From an uncultured Lachnospiraceae bacterium (GTDB taxonomy: Bacteria; Bacillota; Clostridia; Lachnospirales; Lachnospiraceae), in assembly GCA_910578335.1 (NCBI GenBank), contig CAJTPU010000004.1, forward strand, positions 62,001-126,000: a DNA stretch of 64,000 nt. Reading direction: 5' to 3'. The notes beneath the pieces were generated by a model. That model had not been told where the DNA came from. It saw only the letters and a list, made by a program, of their open reading frames with translations, and did not search any database. How positions within the stretch are numbered: position 1 is the first letter of the stretch; the number at the start of each line of letters is the position of its first letter. The translations under genes and the position numbers were made by a program. Of this stretch, positions 1 through 7,563 are shown piece after piece.

Positions 1-18
1 ATAAATAGGCAAAAAACC

Positions 19-47
19 TTGACAAAAGAAGAGAAAACAGATATATA
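19..47 (+). promoter_or_regulatory. Promoter of the HU gene
   Basis: TTGACA at 19-24, a 17-base spacer and TATATA at 42-47 give a sigma-A type promoter about 75 bases upstream of the HU start codon. The first 18 bases of the window show nothing else. Confidence 0.75.
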
Positions 48-122
48 TATGTATAGACGTTTCAAGAAGGAACATCTAAGTAGTATACAAACAAGAAAAC
101 TCATTAAGAGGAGGAGTTCGTC

Positions 123-395
123 ATGAACAAAACAGAATTAGTAGCAGCAATGTCTGACAAGGCTGGTATTTCTAAAAAGGTTGCAGAAGAGGCTTTGGCA
201 GCTTTTACAGAAGCAGTTACAGAAGAATTAAAGAAGGGCGGAAAGGTTCAGTTAGTTGGCTTTGGTACTTTTGAAATTTCTGAGAGAAAGGCAAGAGACG
301 GCAGAAATCCTCAGAACGGCAAGCCTATGAAGATTGCAGCTTCCAAGGCACCGAAGTTCAAAGCCGGAAAGGCATTAAAAGACGCTGTCAACTAA
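123..395 (+). CDS. hup: HU family DNA-binding protein
   Basis: This 90-residue protein is a full-length HU homologue, a dimeric nucleoid protein that bends DNA. It starts MNKTELVAAM, has the beta-arm signature VGFGTFEISERKARDGRNPQ around residues 45-65, and ends with the lysine-rich helix typical of the family. GAGGAGG about 7 bases upstream supports the ATG. It has its own promoter at 19-47 and a strong terminator at 439-472, so it is probably transcribed mostly alone, although it sits at the head of the rqcP-yabP-yabQ-divIC cluster as is usual in Lachnospiraceae. Confidence 0.97.
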   Translation: MNKTELVAAMSDKAGISKKVAEEALAAFTEAVTEELKKGGKVQLVGFGTFEISERKARDGRNPQNGKPMKIAASKAPKFKAGKALKDAVN

Positions 396-438
396 TGAAT
401 TTGATTGCATAGAATGCAGACGGCACCAAAGTGCTTTA

Positions 439-472
439 AGAGAACCTGATAACCGCAGGTTCTCTTTGTTTT
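439..472 (+). terminator. Rho-independent terminator after hup
   Basis: AGAGAACCTG at 439-448 pairs with CAGGTTCTCT at 456-465, a 10-bp stem with a 7-base loop, followed by a T-rich tail. Confidence 0.85.
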
Positions 473-519
473 ATGTGTGAAAGCATTTAGAGCCCGCCAA
501 GGCGGACATGGAGGCAAAA

Positions 520-759
520 ATGAGACTGGACAAATATTTAAAGGTATCACGGCTGATTAAACGCCGCACAGTGGCAAATGAAGCATGCGATGGAGGCAGG
601 GTTATGATAAATGACAAACCTGCCAAGGCATCTGCTTCGGTCAAGGCAGGAGATATTATCACGATTTCTTTTGGCAATAAAGAGGTGAAGGTAGAAGTAC
701 TGCATGTGCAGGAGACGGTGAGAAAAGAAGAAGCAAAAGAAATGTTCCGTTATCTTTAA
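520..759 (+). CDS. rqcP: S4-domain ribosome quality-control protein RqcP
   Basis: This 79-residue protein begins MRLDKYLKVSRLIKRR, the hallmark of the small S4 RNA-binding family (YabO/RqcP, Hsp15-like). In Bacillus subtilis RqcP works with RqcH on stalled 50S subunits, helping add alanine tails to nascent chains. The ATG at 520 was chosen over the upstream in-frame ATG at 508 because GGAGG at 510-514 sits 5 bases in front of it and family members begin with MRLDKYLK. It heads the run rqcP-yabP-yabQ-divIC, the same order as in Bacillus. Confidence 0.93.
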   Translation: MRLDKYLKVSRLIKRRTVANEACDGGRVMINDKPAKASASVKAGDIITISFGNKEVKVEVLHVQETVRKEEAKEMFRYL

Positions 760-818
760 GTCATAATATAGCCCCTTTTTTAATATACTGTTATAAAGTA
801 TGGCAGGGGGGTATTTTC

Positions 819-1109
819 ATGGAAGATTTAAACAGCACAGGCAAACGAGTACATAAAATCATGCTGACCAATCGAAGGACATGTACCATAAACGGCGTAA
901 GCGACGTACTGTCTTTTGACGTTCACGAGATTCTTCTGGAAACAGACCAGGGAATGCTGATGATTAAAGGAGACGAGCTGCATGTAAACAGGCTGACCTT
1001 GGATAAGGGAGAGGTAGATGTCGACGGAAAAATCGACAGCCTTACCTATTCGGAAAGCGCCGGCTATGGCAGTAAAAGTGAATCCCTTCTGTCTAAATTA
1101 TTTAAATAG
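819..1109 (+). CDS. yabP: Sporulation protein YabP
   Basis: This 96-residue protein matches the YabP family of forespore-engulfment and spore-coat era proteins. Recognisable features are the NRRTCTINGVSDVLSFD stretch (about residues 18-34) followed by ETDQGMLMIKGDELHVNRL and the GEVDVDGKIDSLTYSE beta strands. It is expected in the mother cell under sigma-E. The 59 bases upstream contain CATAAT- and ATATACT-like elements that could be a sigma-E promoter, but this is weak. The next gene, yabQ, follows after 12 bases. The exact biochemical role of YabP is unknown. Confidence 0.93.
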   Translation: MEDLNSTGKRVHKIMLTNRRTCTINGVSDVLSFDVHEILLETDQGMLMIKGDELHVNRLTLDKGEVDVDGKIDSLTYSESAGYGSKSESLLSKLFK

Positions 1110-1121
1110 AAGGAGACTCTT

Positions 1122-1610
1122 ATGAGCAGTCCCGTTATTAGTGAGAACCTGTTTCTGCTCTACTCCTTTGGCATGGGGATTTTTATCACTTTTGTTTATG
1201 ATATCTTCCGCATATGGAGAAGAGTCTGCAGTCACAGCCGTTTTTGGATTTCCGTGGAGGATATTTTATTTTGGCTGTTCAGCGCAATCAGCGTCTTCTA
1301 TTTGATGCACACGCAGAGTAACGGCACGCTCAGGTGGTTTGCCGTATTTGGTGCACTGATTGGAATGATAATTTATAAAAAAACCATCAGCCCGCTTTAT
1401 GTAAAAGGGTTTTCCTTTCTTTTAAATAAGATAATCGCTTTGCTCAAAAAGATTTTATCTATTATTGGAAAGCCTTTTCGGTTATTGGAAAAGAGAAGCA
1501 GGAAGGTAGGAAAGCAGGCAATAAGCGGCAGCAGGCGGGCAGCGGGGTTAATAAAAAAGAGGTTGACTGCCTTTGTAAAATTGCTTAAAATAACAGTAAG
1601 TAAGCATTAA
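1122..1610 (+). CDS. yabQ: Spore cortex biosynthesis protein YabQ
   Basis: This 162-residue membrane protein has hydrophobic segments near residues 5-25, 40-62 and 66-84, followed by a long basic cytoplasmic tail rich in Lys and Arg. The family, found next to yabP and divIC, is needed for the spore cortex in Bacillus subtilis. The motif GIFITFVYDIFRIWRR near the N terminus is characteristic. GAAGGAGA precedes the ATG. It continues the operon from yabP. Confidence 0.92.
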   Translation: MSSPVISENLFLLYSFGMGIFITFVYDIFRIWRRVCSHSRFWISVEDILFWLFSAISVFYLMHTQSNGTLRWFAVFGALIGMIIYKKTISPLYVKGFSFLLNKIIALLKKILSIIGKPFRLLEKRSRKVGKQAISGSRRAAGLIKKRLTAFVKLLKITVSKH

Positions 1611-1647
1611 CATTTTGGAGGCGGTATCGCAGATACGGGAGAAGGAT

Positions 1648-1965
1648 ATGGCAACAGGCAGAAGAAGGAGAACCGTTTATCGCAAAAGGCGCCAAAATAA
1701 GCTCAGTATGTTTTTGGTAACACTGGTTGTTATTATGATACTGATAGTGGTAGCTGTCAAGAGAACGGAAATTGAAGCCAAGATGGAAGTAAATCAGGCT
1801 AAAATAGAGCAGTTGAACGGGCAGATTGCGAGTGAAGCGGCGAGGTCGGAGGAAATCGAACAGTATGAAAAGTATACACAGACGAAAGCGTATGTGGAGG
1901 AAATTGCGCACGATAAGCTTGGTCTGGTGTATGAAGGCGAGATAATATTCAGAAAAGAAAAGTAA
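1648..1965 (+). CDS. divIC: Septum formation initiator family protein (FtsB/DivIC)
   Basis: This 105-residue bitopic membrane protein has a basic cytoplasmic head (MATGRRRRTVYRKRRQNK), one membrane span at about residues 20-37, a coiled coil at about 40-75, and the conserved end EEIAHDKLGLVYEGEIIF. It should join FtsL and DivIB in the divisome. The ATG at 1648 was chosen. A TTG at 1615 in the same frame would add 11 residues but has a poor context. The gene closes the rqcP-yabP-yabQ run and is followed by a terminator. Confidence 0.9.
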   Translation: MATGRRRRTVYRKRRQNKLSMFLVTLVVIMILIVVAVKRTEIEAKMEVNQAKIEQLNGQIASEAARSEEIEQYEKYTQTKAYVEEIAHDKLGLVYEGEIIFRKEK

Positions 1966-1998
1966 TGCCGGAGCCGGTTGCGGGTTCCGGCAATTTTT
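1966..1998 (+). terminator. Rho-independent terminator after divIC
   Basis: TGCCGGAGCC pairs with GGTTCCGGCA (one G-T pair) around a short loop and is followed by five T at 1994-1998. Confidence 0.8.
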
Positions 1999-2030
1999 GT
2001 CGGAAAAAAAAGCCGCTTTCGGGCAAAAAA

Positions 2031-2063
2031 TTGACAAAAAACGAGAGTGCCTTTTTCTATAAT
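2031..2063 (+). promoter_or_regulatory. spoIIE promoter with 21-bp spacing (Spo0A-type)
   Basis: TTGACA at 2031-2036 and TATAAT at 2058-2063 are both consensus but lie 21 bases apart instead of 17. This long spacing is the known feature of Bacillus spoIIE and spoIIG promoters, which need Spo0A-P to activate sigma-A polymerase. TGTCGGA at 1998-2004 resembles a Spo0A box (TGNCGAA), with one mismatch. Confidence 0.7.
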
Positions 2064-2104
2064 GGATAAACGCAGTAATATCAGGAAAGGGCTGGTTATA
2101 AAAT

Positions 2105-3292
2105 ATGAAAAAGCTATTTGATGAAAAAAAAACCGAGCAAGTTTTTCTGTTATCCGAATACGGCAGGCAAAAGCTTTTGGGATATGCGGATTCTTTTAAA
2201 GAAATTGCAAAAACCTTGGAGGAAGAATTTAAGTGGGAACAAGGAGAACAATCCCGGCAAAGCCGGATTTACAATAGAAAGTTATGGGAAAACCGCTGTA
2301 TGCTGGCAGAAAATCTAAACGAGATGGCTGGCGTTATGGCACAGGTGGCGGGAGAGGTCTTTTCCTATAAGCCTTTTCCGGAGCGGCTTTTTAGGCAAAT
2401 TTCACAGACGCTTAGAGCGGAGGGGATTTTAGTAAAAGATTTACACTACATAAGCAGAAGGGATGGCAGAACCATGATAAGCGCCGCCATGCTGTCAGAA
2501 AAAAAAGGCGGAATCAGCGTTGAAAATGCAGCGGACATGCTTTCCGTGCTCATGGACTTGCGGCTTGTGCCCTCCATGAACTGCTATTATTACATAGATG
2601 CAAGCCTGCGCAATTATACCTTTATTGAGGAGGCAGGCTTTGTCGTTTTGACGGGCGCGGCGAAGGCAGTCAAGGAAACGGAAGCAAAATCAGGGGATAA
2701 CTATACCGTTTTGGAGTCGGAAAAAGGAAAGATAACGCTGCTGTTATCAGACGGCATGGGTTCCGGCGAGAAAGCATCGCAGGACAGTGAAACGGTGCTG
2801 GATTTAATGGAAAAGCTGATTGAAGCGGGTTACAAGCCGGGGGCGGCAGCCAATCTGGTAAACAGTGCATTGATAACGGGCGGGGAAGAGCAGAATATGT
2901 CCACGCTGGACATTTGTGAAGTCGATTTATATGACGGCATTTGTGAATTTATAAAAATAGGAGCGGCAGCTTCTTTTATCAAAAGAGGGCATATGGTAGA
3001 GCAGATTTCCGGCGGCAGCCTGCCGCTGGGGATTTTTAAGGGAATTGAAAGTGACTGTATACGCCGCCGGCTGATTGACGGGGATTATGTGTTTTTGATG
3101 TCGGATGGAATCGTGGATGCGATAGAGGATTGCGACTATAAAGAAGATATTTGTGAAATTTTAGGCGCTTTGGAACAGGAAAATCCGCGGGAGCTGGCGG
3201 AGGCGCTTTTACAGATTGTTTTGAGAAAAACAAAAGGGCATATTCGGGACGATATGACTATTTTGGTATTTGGATTGTGGGAAAATGTATAA
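2105..3292 (+). CDS. spoIIE: SpoIIE-type PP2C phosphatase lacking the membrane domain
   Basis: This 395-residue protein carries the SpoIIE/PPM phosphatase domain from about residue 195 to the end. It includes LLLSDGMGSGEKASQDS with metal-binding Asp, KIGAAASFIKRGH, SLPLGIFKGI, VFLMSDGIVDA and DDMTILVFGL. SpoIIE dephosphorylates SpoIIAA to release sigma-F in the forespore. Position between divIC and tilS and the promoter spacing identify it as the spoIIE orthologue. Bacillus SpoIIE is about 827 residues with ten membrane helices. Here no hydrophobic helix is seen and only about 190 residues of regulatory region remain. The start codon has no strong ribosome site, but the preceding 140 bases are non-coding. 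Confidence 0.88.
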   Translation: MKKLFDEKKTEQVFLLSEYGRQKLLGYADSFKEIAKTLEEEFKWEQGEQSRQSRIYNRKLWENRCMLAENLNEMAGVMAQVAGEVFSYKPFPERLFRQISQTLRAEGILVKDLHYISRRDGRTMISAAMLSEKKGGISVENAADMLSVLMDLRLVPSMNCYYYIDASLRNYTFIEEAGFVVLTGAAKAVKETEAKSGDNYTVLESEKGKITLLLSDGMGSGEKASQDSETVLDLMEKLIEAGYKPGAAANLVNSALITGGEEQNMSTLDICEVDLYDGICEFIKIGAAASFIKRGHMVEQISGGSLPLGIFKGIESDCIRRRLIDGDYVFLMSDGIVDAIEDCDYKEDICEILGALEQENPRELAEALLQIVLRKTKGHIRDDMTILVFGLWENV

Positions 3293-3382
3293 ATTCTTGC
3301 AATTTTTCTGTAAAGCTACTATGATGAAAGGTAGAAATGGAAATAGATTTGCAAATAGCGGTAAGGAAAATAAATAATTCAT

Positions 3383-4825
3383 ATGTGGAAGACAGTCAGC
3401 GCATATATTGAGAAGTATAACATGCTGCAGCCGGATGATACCGTTGTGGCAGGCGTATCGGGAGGGGCAGATTCTGTGTGCCTCCTTCTTTTGTTGTCTG
3501 CCGCCAGAAAAGAAATTCCGTTTCAGCTTTTGGTCGTACACGTCAACCATAAAATGCGCGCGCAGGCGTCTGCGGATGCAGCGTTTGTGCGTCAACTGTG
3601 TAAAGAACAAAAAATCCCTTTTTTTCTTATAGAAAAGGATGTGCCCGCCATTGCGGCAGAACAAAAAATTTCTACGGAAGAAGCGGGCAGGCTGGTGCGG
3701 TATGAGGCGTTTGAATCCGTTCTTTTACAGGAGGCGCCAAAGTCCGTATCAGAGAAAAAAGCAAAAATAGCGGTAGCACATAATTTGAATGACCGTGCGG
3801 AAACCATGTTGTTTCATTTGTTCAGGGGCAGCGGCTTAAACGGCTTGACAGGCATTCGTCCACTGAATAGCAGAAAGAGCGGCATCACGGTGATTCGTCC
3901 GCTTCTGTCTTCTTCCAGAAAAGAAATAGAAGCTTTTCTGATAAAAATTGGAATGAATTGGTGTATAGATAGTACAAATGAAGAGGATACTTATACGAGA
4001 AATCGAATCCGGCACCATATTCTTCCTTTTGCCGAAAAAGAAATTGCAGGCGGCGTCATCTGCAATATGGGAAGAGCAGCAGATATCTTGGAGGAGACAA
4101 GAGATTTTGTACAAAAGGAATCCGAAAAGGCATACCGTGACTGTATGATGTCTGAGGATAAGGATGTGAAAAAGGAAATCCGGTTGTCGGCATCCCGATT
4201 TGCTTCTCTGCATCCCTTGCTGCAGAAACAGGTGGTATTGTTCTGTCTGGAAAAGCTGATACCATCACAGCAGAATATTACGTCGGCGCATGTGAAAGCA
4301 GTATGTTCTCTGTGTGATACAGGGAAGAACCGGAAATTTATGCTGCCCGGTCATATTGCTGCCAGACGGGAGTATGATGCTGTCGTAATAGAAAAAAGAG
4401 CTGCCGCCTCCCTGCAAAAAGCGTGCCATACCGTTGAGATACCCCTGCCCGGGGCAGTACCGTTAGAAATGAAGCTGTCTGATGGTTCGATAATGGAAAT
4501 TTCGGTTTTTTCCTATGAAAATTCCATGAATATTCCGCAAAATCAGTATACGAAATGGTTTGACTATGATAAAATAGAAAAACCATTAATGATTCGAACC
4601 AGACAGACCGGAGACTACATTACCTTTAATGCCGTCCTGTCAAAAAAGCTCCTTCAGGACTATATGATTGATGAAAAAATTCCCAGACAGGAAAGAGACC
4701 ATATCTGGCTTTTGGCGGAAGGAAAGCATGTTCTCTGGGCGGTAGGGCATCGCATCAGCACTTATTATAAAATTGATAAACACACAAGATATATTTTACA
4801 GGTACATTTCAGAGGAGGGCAATAG
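3383..4825 (+). CDS. tilS: tRNA(Ile)-lysidine synthase TilS
   Basis: This 480-residue protein is full length for the two-domain TilS family. The N-terminal PP-loop VAGVSGGADSVCLLLLL (about residues 24-40) binds ATP and is followed by VVHVNHKMR and VAHNLNDRAETMLFHLFRGSGLNGLTG. The C-terminal domain ends with the substrate-binding LQDYMIDEKIPRQERD stretch. The enzyme adds lysine to C34 of the CAU-anticodon isoleucine tRNA so that it reads AUA. Its stop codon lies one base before the hpt start, so the two are cotranscribed. Confidence 0.96.
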   Translation: MWKTVSAYIEKYNMLQPDDTVVAGVSGGADSVCLLLLLSAARKEIPFQLLVVHVNHKMRAQASADAAFVRQLCKEQKIPFFLIEKDVPAIAAEQKISTEEAGRLVRYEAFESVLLQEAPKSVSEKKAKIAVAHNLNDRAETMLFHLFRGSGLNGLTGIRPLNSRKSGITVIRPLLSSSRKEIEAFLIKIGMNWCIDSTNEEDTYTRNRIRHHILPFAEKEIAGGVICNMGRAADILEETRDFVQKESEKAYRDCMMSEDKDVKKEIRLSASRFASLHPLLQKQVVLFCLEKLIPSQQNITSAHVKAVCSLCDTGKNRKFMLPGHIAARREYDAVVIEKRAAASLQKACHTVEIPLPGAVPLEMKLSDGSIMEISVFSYENSMNIPQNQYTKWFDYDKIEKPLMIRTRQTGDYITFNAVLSKKLLQDYMIDEKIPRQERDHIWLLAEGKHVLWAVGHRISTYYKIDKHTRYILQVHFRGGQ

Positions 4826-4826
4826 T

Positions 4827-5354
4827 ATGTCAGAACATGTAAGAGTGCTTTTAACGGAAAAGGAAGTGGACGACAGAATACAGTCAATCGGGGACCAGAT
4901 AAGCAGGGATTATGCAGGCAGACAGGTACATTTGATATGTGTTTTAAAGGGCGGCAGTTTTTTTATGTGTGAGCTTGCAAAACGTATTACCGTACCGGTT
5001 TCCCTTGATTTTATGTCGGTGTCCAGCTATGGGAGTGCGACAAAATCAAGCGGTGTGGTAAAGATTGTGAAGGATTTGGATGAATCCTTGAAGGATAAGC
5101 ATGTGCTTGTGGTTGAGGATATCGTGGATTCCGGCAGGACGCTGAGTTATTTACTGGAAATGTTAAAGGACAGAGGACCCGCAAGCCTGCGGCTTTGTAC
5201 GCTGCTTGACAAACCGGAAAGGCGGATTGTGGATATTAAGGTTGATTATACCGGATTTCAGATACCGGACGAATTTGTAGTAGGATATGGGCTGGATTAC
5301 GACCAGAGATACCGCAATCTGCCATATATCGGAGTTGTAGAATTTGACAATTAG
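4827..5354 (+). CDS. hpt: Hypoxanthine phosphoribosyltransferase
   Basis: This 175-residue purine salvage enzyme converts hypoxanthine or guanine plus PRPP to the nucleotide. The PRPP-binding motif VLVVEDIVDSGRTLSYL lies near residues 93-110, LKGGSFFMCELAKRI near 37-51, and PDEFVVGYGLDYDQRYRNLPYIG at the C terminus. The ATG at 4827 is preferred because AGAGGAGGG lies at 4811-4819. An earlier in-frame start inside tilS would add residues unlike the family. The tilS-hpt-ftsH order is conserved across Firmicutes. Confidence 0.96.
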   Translation: MSEHVRVLLTEKEVDDRIQSIGDQISRDYAGRQVHLICVLKGGSFFMCELAKRITVPVSLDFMSVSSYGSATKSSGVVKIVKDLDESLKDKHVLVVEDIVDSGRTLSYLLEMLKDRGPASLRLCTLLDKPERRIVDIKVDYTGFQIPDEFVVGYGLDYDQRYRNLPYIGVVEFDN

Positions 5355-5392
5355 AAAAAAGACGCCGTTTGCGGCAACTAGGAGGAAGCATT

Positions 5393-7201
5393 TTGAAGCA
5401 TAGCACAAGAGGTTACAATCAATATTTTGTGATAATCATACTATTGCTTTTAGGGCTTGTGTTTATCAATTCCTGTCAGAAAAACCGGGCGGAATATACC
5501 AGAGCTGCCTTGATTCAGGATTTGGAGGCAGGTGAAGTTACGGAGGTAATCATCCATCAGAACAGGGAGACGCCGACAGGATATCTGGATATCAGTTTAA
5601 AGACAAAGGGTGACAGAACGCTTTATGCAACGGATATAAAAGAGTTAGAGGAGCTGGTGCGCTCTCATGGCATAGAGCCTCAGGTGCTTGATGTGGAGCC
5701 GGAGCCTTGGTTTTTTACTTCTGTATTGCCGGTTTTGATAGTCGTCATTGTGGGTGTATTTATGTTTGTCATGATGAACGCACAAAATGCGGGCGGCGGA
5801 AACAGCGCAAGAATGATGAACTTCGGAAAGAGCCGCGCAAGACTGTCCGTCGGGGGAGAGGGCAAAATCACCTTGAATGATGTAGCGGGTCTGAAAGAGG
5901 AAAAGGAAGAATTACAGGAAATTATTGATTTTCTAAAAGAGCCCGGAAAGTTTACCCGTGTGGGAGCCAGAATTCCAAAAGGCATTCTTTTAGAGGGACC
6001 CCCCGGTACCGGAAAGACGCTGCTTGCCAAGGCAATAGCCGGCGAAGCAAACGTTCCGTTTTTTAGCATTTCCGGCTCGGATTTTGTGGAGATGTTCGTC
6101 GGTGTGGGAGCTTCCCGTGTCAGGGATTTGTTTGAGGATGCCAAGAAACATGCGCCCTGTATCGTATTTATAGATGAGATTGATGCGGTTGCAAGGCGCC
6201 GCGGTACCGGTATGGGCGGCGGACATGACGAGAGAGAGCAGACGCTAAACCAGCTTTTAGTGGAAATGGACGGCTTTGGCGTCAATGAGGGAATTATTGT
6301 CATGGCGGCGACCAACCGGGTGGATATTTTGGACCCTGCCATTCTGCGTCCCGGACGTTTTGACAGAAAAGTGGCGGTGGGCGCGCCGGATGTAGGAGGC
6401 AGAGAGGACATTCTCAAGGTACATGCCAGAAACAAGCCGTTGAGCGATGACGTAAACTTAAGGCAAATTGCCCAGACGTCGGCGGGCTTTACCGGTGCGG
6501 ACCTGGAAAATCTTTTGAATGAAGCAGCTATCAACGCGGCAAAGGAAAACCGTGTTTATGTGACGCAGGAGGACGTCAAAAAAGCATTTATAAAAGTAGG
6601 AATCGGAACGGAAAAGAAGAGCCGGATTATTTCGGACGAAGAGAAAAGAATTACCGCGTATCACGAAGCGGGTCATGCCATTTTGTTCCATGTACTGCCG
6701 GACGTAGGACCTGTATATACAATTTCTATCATACCAACGGGTATAGGCGCTGCCGGATATACCATGCCCTTGCCGGAAAAGGATGAAATGTTCTTGACAA
6801 AAGGGAAGATGCTGCAGGACATTATGGTGTCTTTAGGCGGGCGGATTGCAGAAGAAATTATTTTTGACGATATTACGACAGGCGCTTCCAGCGATATTCA
6901 AAAAGCCACAAAGGTGGCGCGCAAGATGGTAACGCGTTTTGGCATGTCGCAGAATATCGGCGTTATCAATTACGACGAAAGCGATGATGAAGTATTCATA
7001 GGCAGGGATTTGGCACATACCCGTTCCCACAGCGAGGCAGTTGCCGGAGAGATTGATAAAGAAGTAAAGGCAATTATTGACGAGTGCTATACCAAAGCAA
7101 AAAATGTGATTTTGGAGCATGAAACCGTACTTCACAAGGCGGCAGCGCTGTTGCTGGAAAAAGAAAAGATAACCAAGGAGGAGTTTGAAGCGCTGTTTTA
7201 G
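5393..7201 (+). CDS. ftsH: ATP-dependent zinc metalloprotease FtsH
   Basis: This roughly 602-residue membrane AAA protease degrades misassembled membrane and some cytosolic proteins as a hexamer. Two membrane spans (about residues 8-27 and 108-130) flank an extracytoplasmic domain. The AAA module has Walker A GPPGTGKT near residue 203, Walker B CIVFIDEIDA, and the second region of homology. The zinc site HEAGH lies near 424. The TTG at 5393 is taken as the start because AGGAGG at 5380-5385 is 7 bases upstream. It ends the tilS-hpt-ftsH operon. Confidence 0.96.
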   Translation: MKHSTRGYNQYFVIIILLLLGLVFINSCQKNRAEYTRAALIQDLEAGEVTEVIIHQNRETPTGYLDISLKTKGDRTLYATDIKELEELVRSHGIEPQVLDVEPEPWFFTSVLPVLIVVIVGVFMFVMMNAQNAGGGNSARMMNFGKSRARLSVGGEGKITLNDVAGLKEEKEELQEIIDFLKEPGKFTRVGARIPKGILLEGPPGTGKTLLAKAIAGEANVPFFSISGSDFVEMFVGVGASRVRDLFEDAKKHAPCIVFIDEIDAVARRRGTGMGGGHDEREQTLNQLLVEMDGFGVNEGIIVMAATNRVDILDPAILRPGRFDRKVAVGAPDVGGREDILKVHARNKPLSDDVNLRQIAQTSAGFTGADLENLLNEAAINAAKENRVYVTQEDVKKAFIKVGIGTEKKSRIISDEEKRITAYHEAGHAILFHVLPDVGPVYTISIIPTGIGAAGYTMPLPEKDEMFLTKGKMLQDIMVSLGGRIAEEIIFDDITTGASSDIQKATKVARKMVTRFGMSQNIGVINYDESDDEVFIGRDLAHTRSHSEAVAGEIDKEVKAIIDECYTKAKNVILEHETVLHKAAALLLEKEKITKEEFEALF

Positions 7202-7499
7202 GCAGAATGCACAATCAAGCCATGTGCAAAACTACCAAAAACATAGTACCAAAATTGTAATATTTGTGAATTTTGAGAATAGACGTAAAGTATAGGCTAT
7301 GCTATTATACTACTTGTAACCCCCCCAATACATTATATAGTTTTTGCTATACCCCATAAGAAAGAAATACCTTCTCTAAAAAGGACAGCCGCCGAGGCTG
7401 TCTTTTTTGTTATTCGGATTATGGCGCCGAAAGCCTTAACCCTATTCGCAGGGAAAAAAGAGACTGTGTGGAAAATTTCCCTGTTTTGTGGAAATATCC
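7202..7499. other. Intergenic region ftsH-GH13
   Basis: Apart from the terminator at 7384-7408 nothing was recognised. The stretch is AT-rich, has a C7 run at 7320-7326, and no open frame with a ribosome site. Confidence 0.6.
7384..7408 (+). terminator. Rho-independent terminator
   Basis: GACAGCC at 7384-7390 pairs with GGCTGTC at 7396-7402 across a 5-base loop and is followed by six T. It is placed between ftsH and the GH13 gene. Confidence 0.85.
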
Positions 7500-7528
7500 T
7501 TGCGTCGGAAGTTTTATTATTATAAAAT
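7500..7528 (+). promoter_or_regulatory. Promoter of the GH13 gene
   Basis: TTGCGT at 7500-7505, 17-base spacer, TAAAAT at 7523-7528, then 35 bases to the chosen start codon. Confidence 0.55.
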
Positions 7529-7563
7529 AGTAGAGACATAATAAATTGACGAGGGTTTGGTTT

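Noticed and set aside
5680..6534. Long minus-strand open frame of 284 codons inside ftsH
   Set aside because: It is antisense to conserved AAA-domain coding sequence, has no ribosome site, and its composition (Ser- and Pro-rich) is that of a shadow frame.
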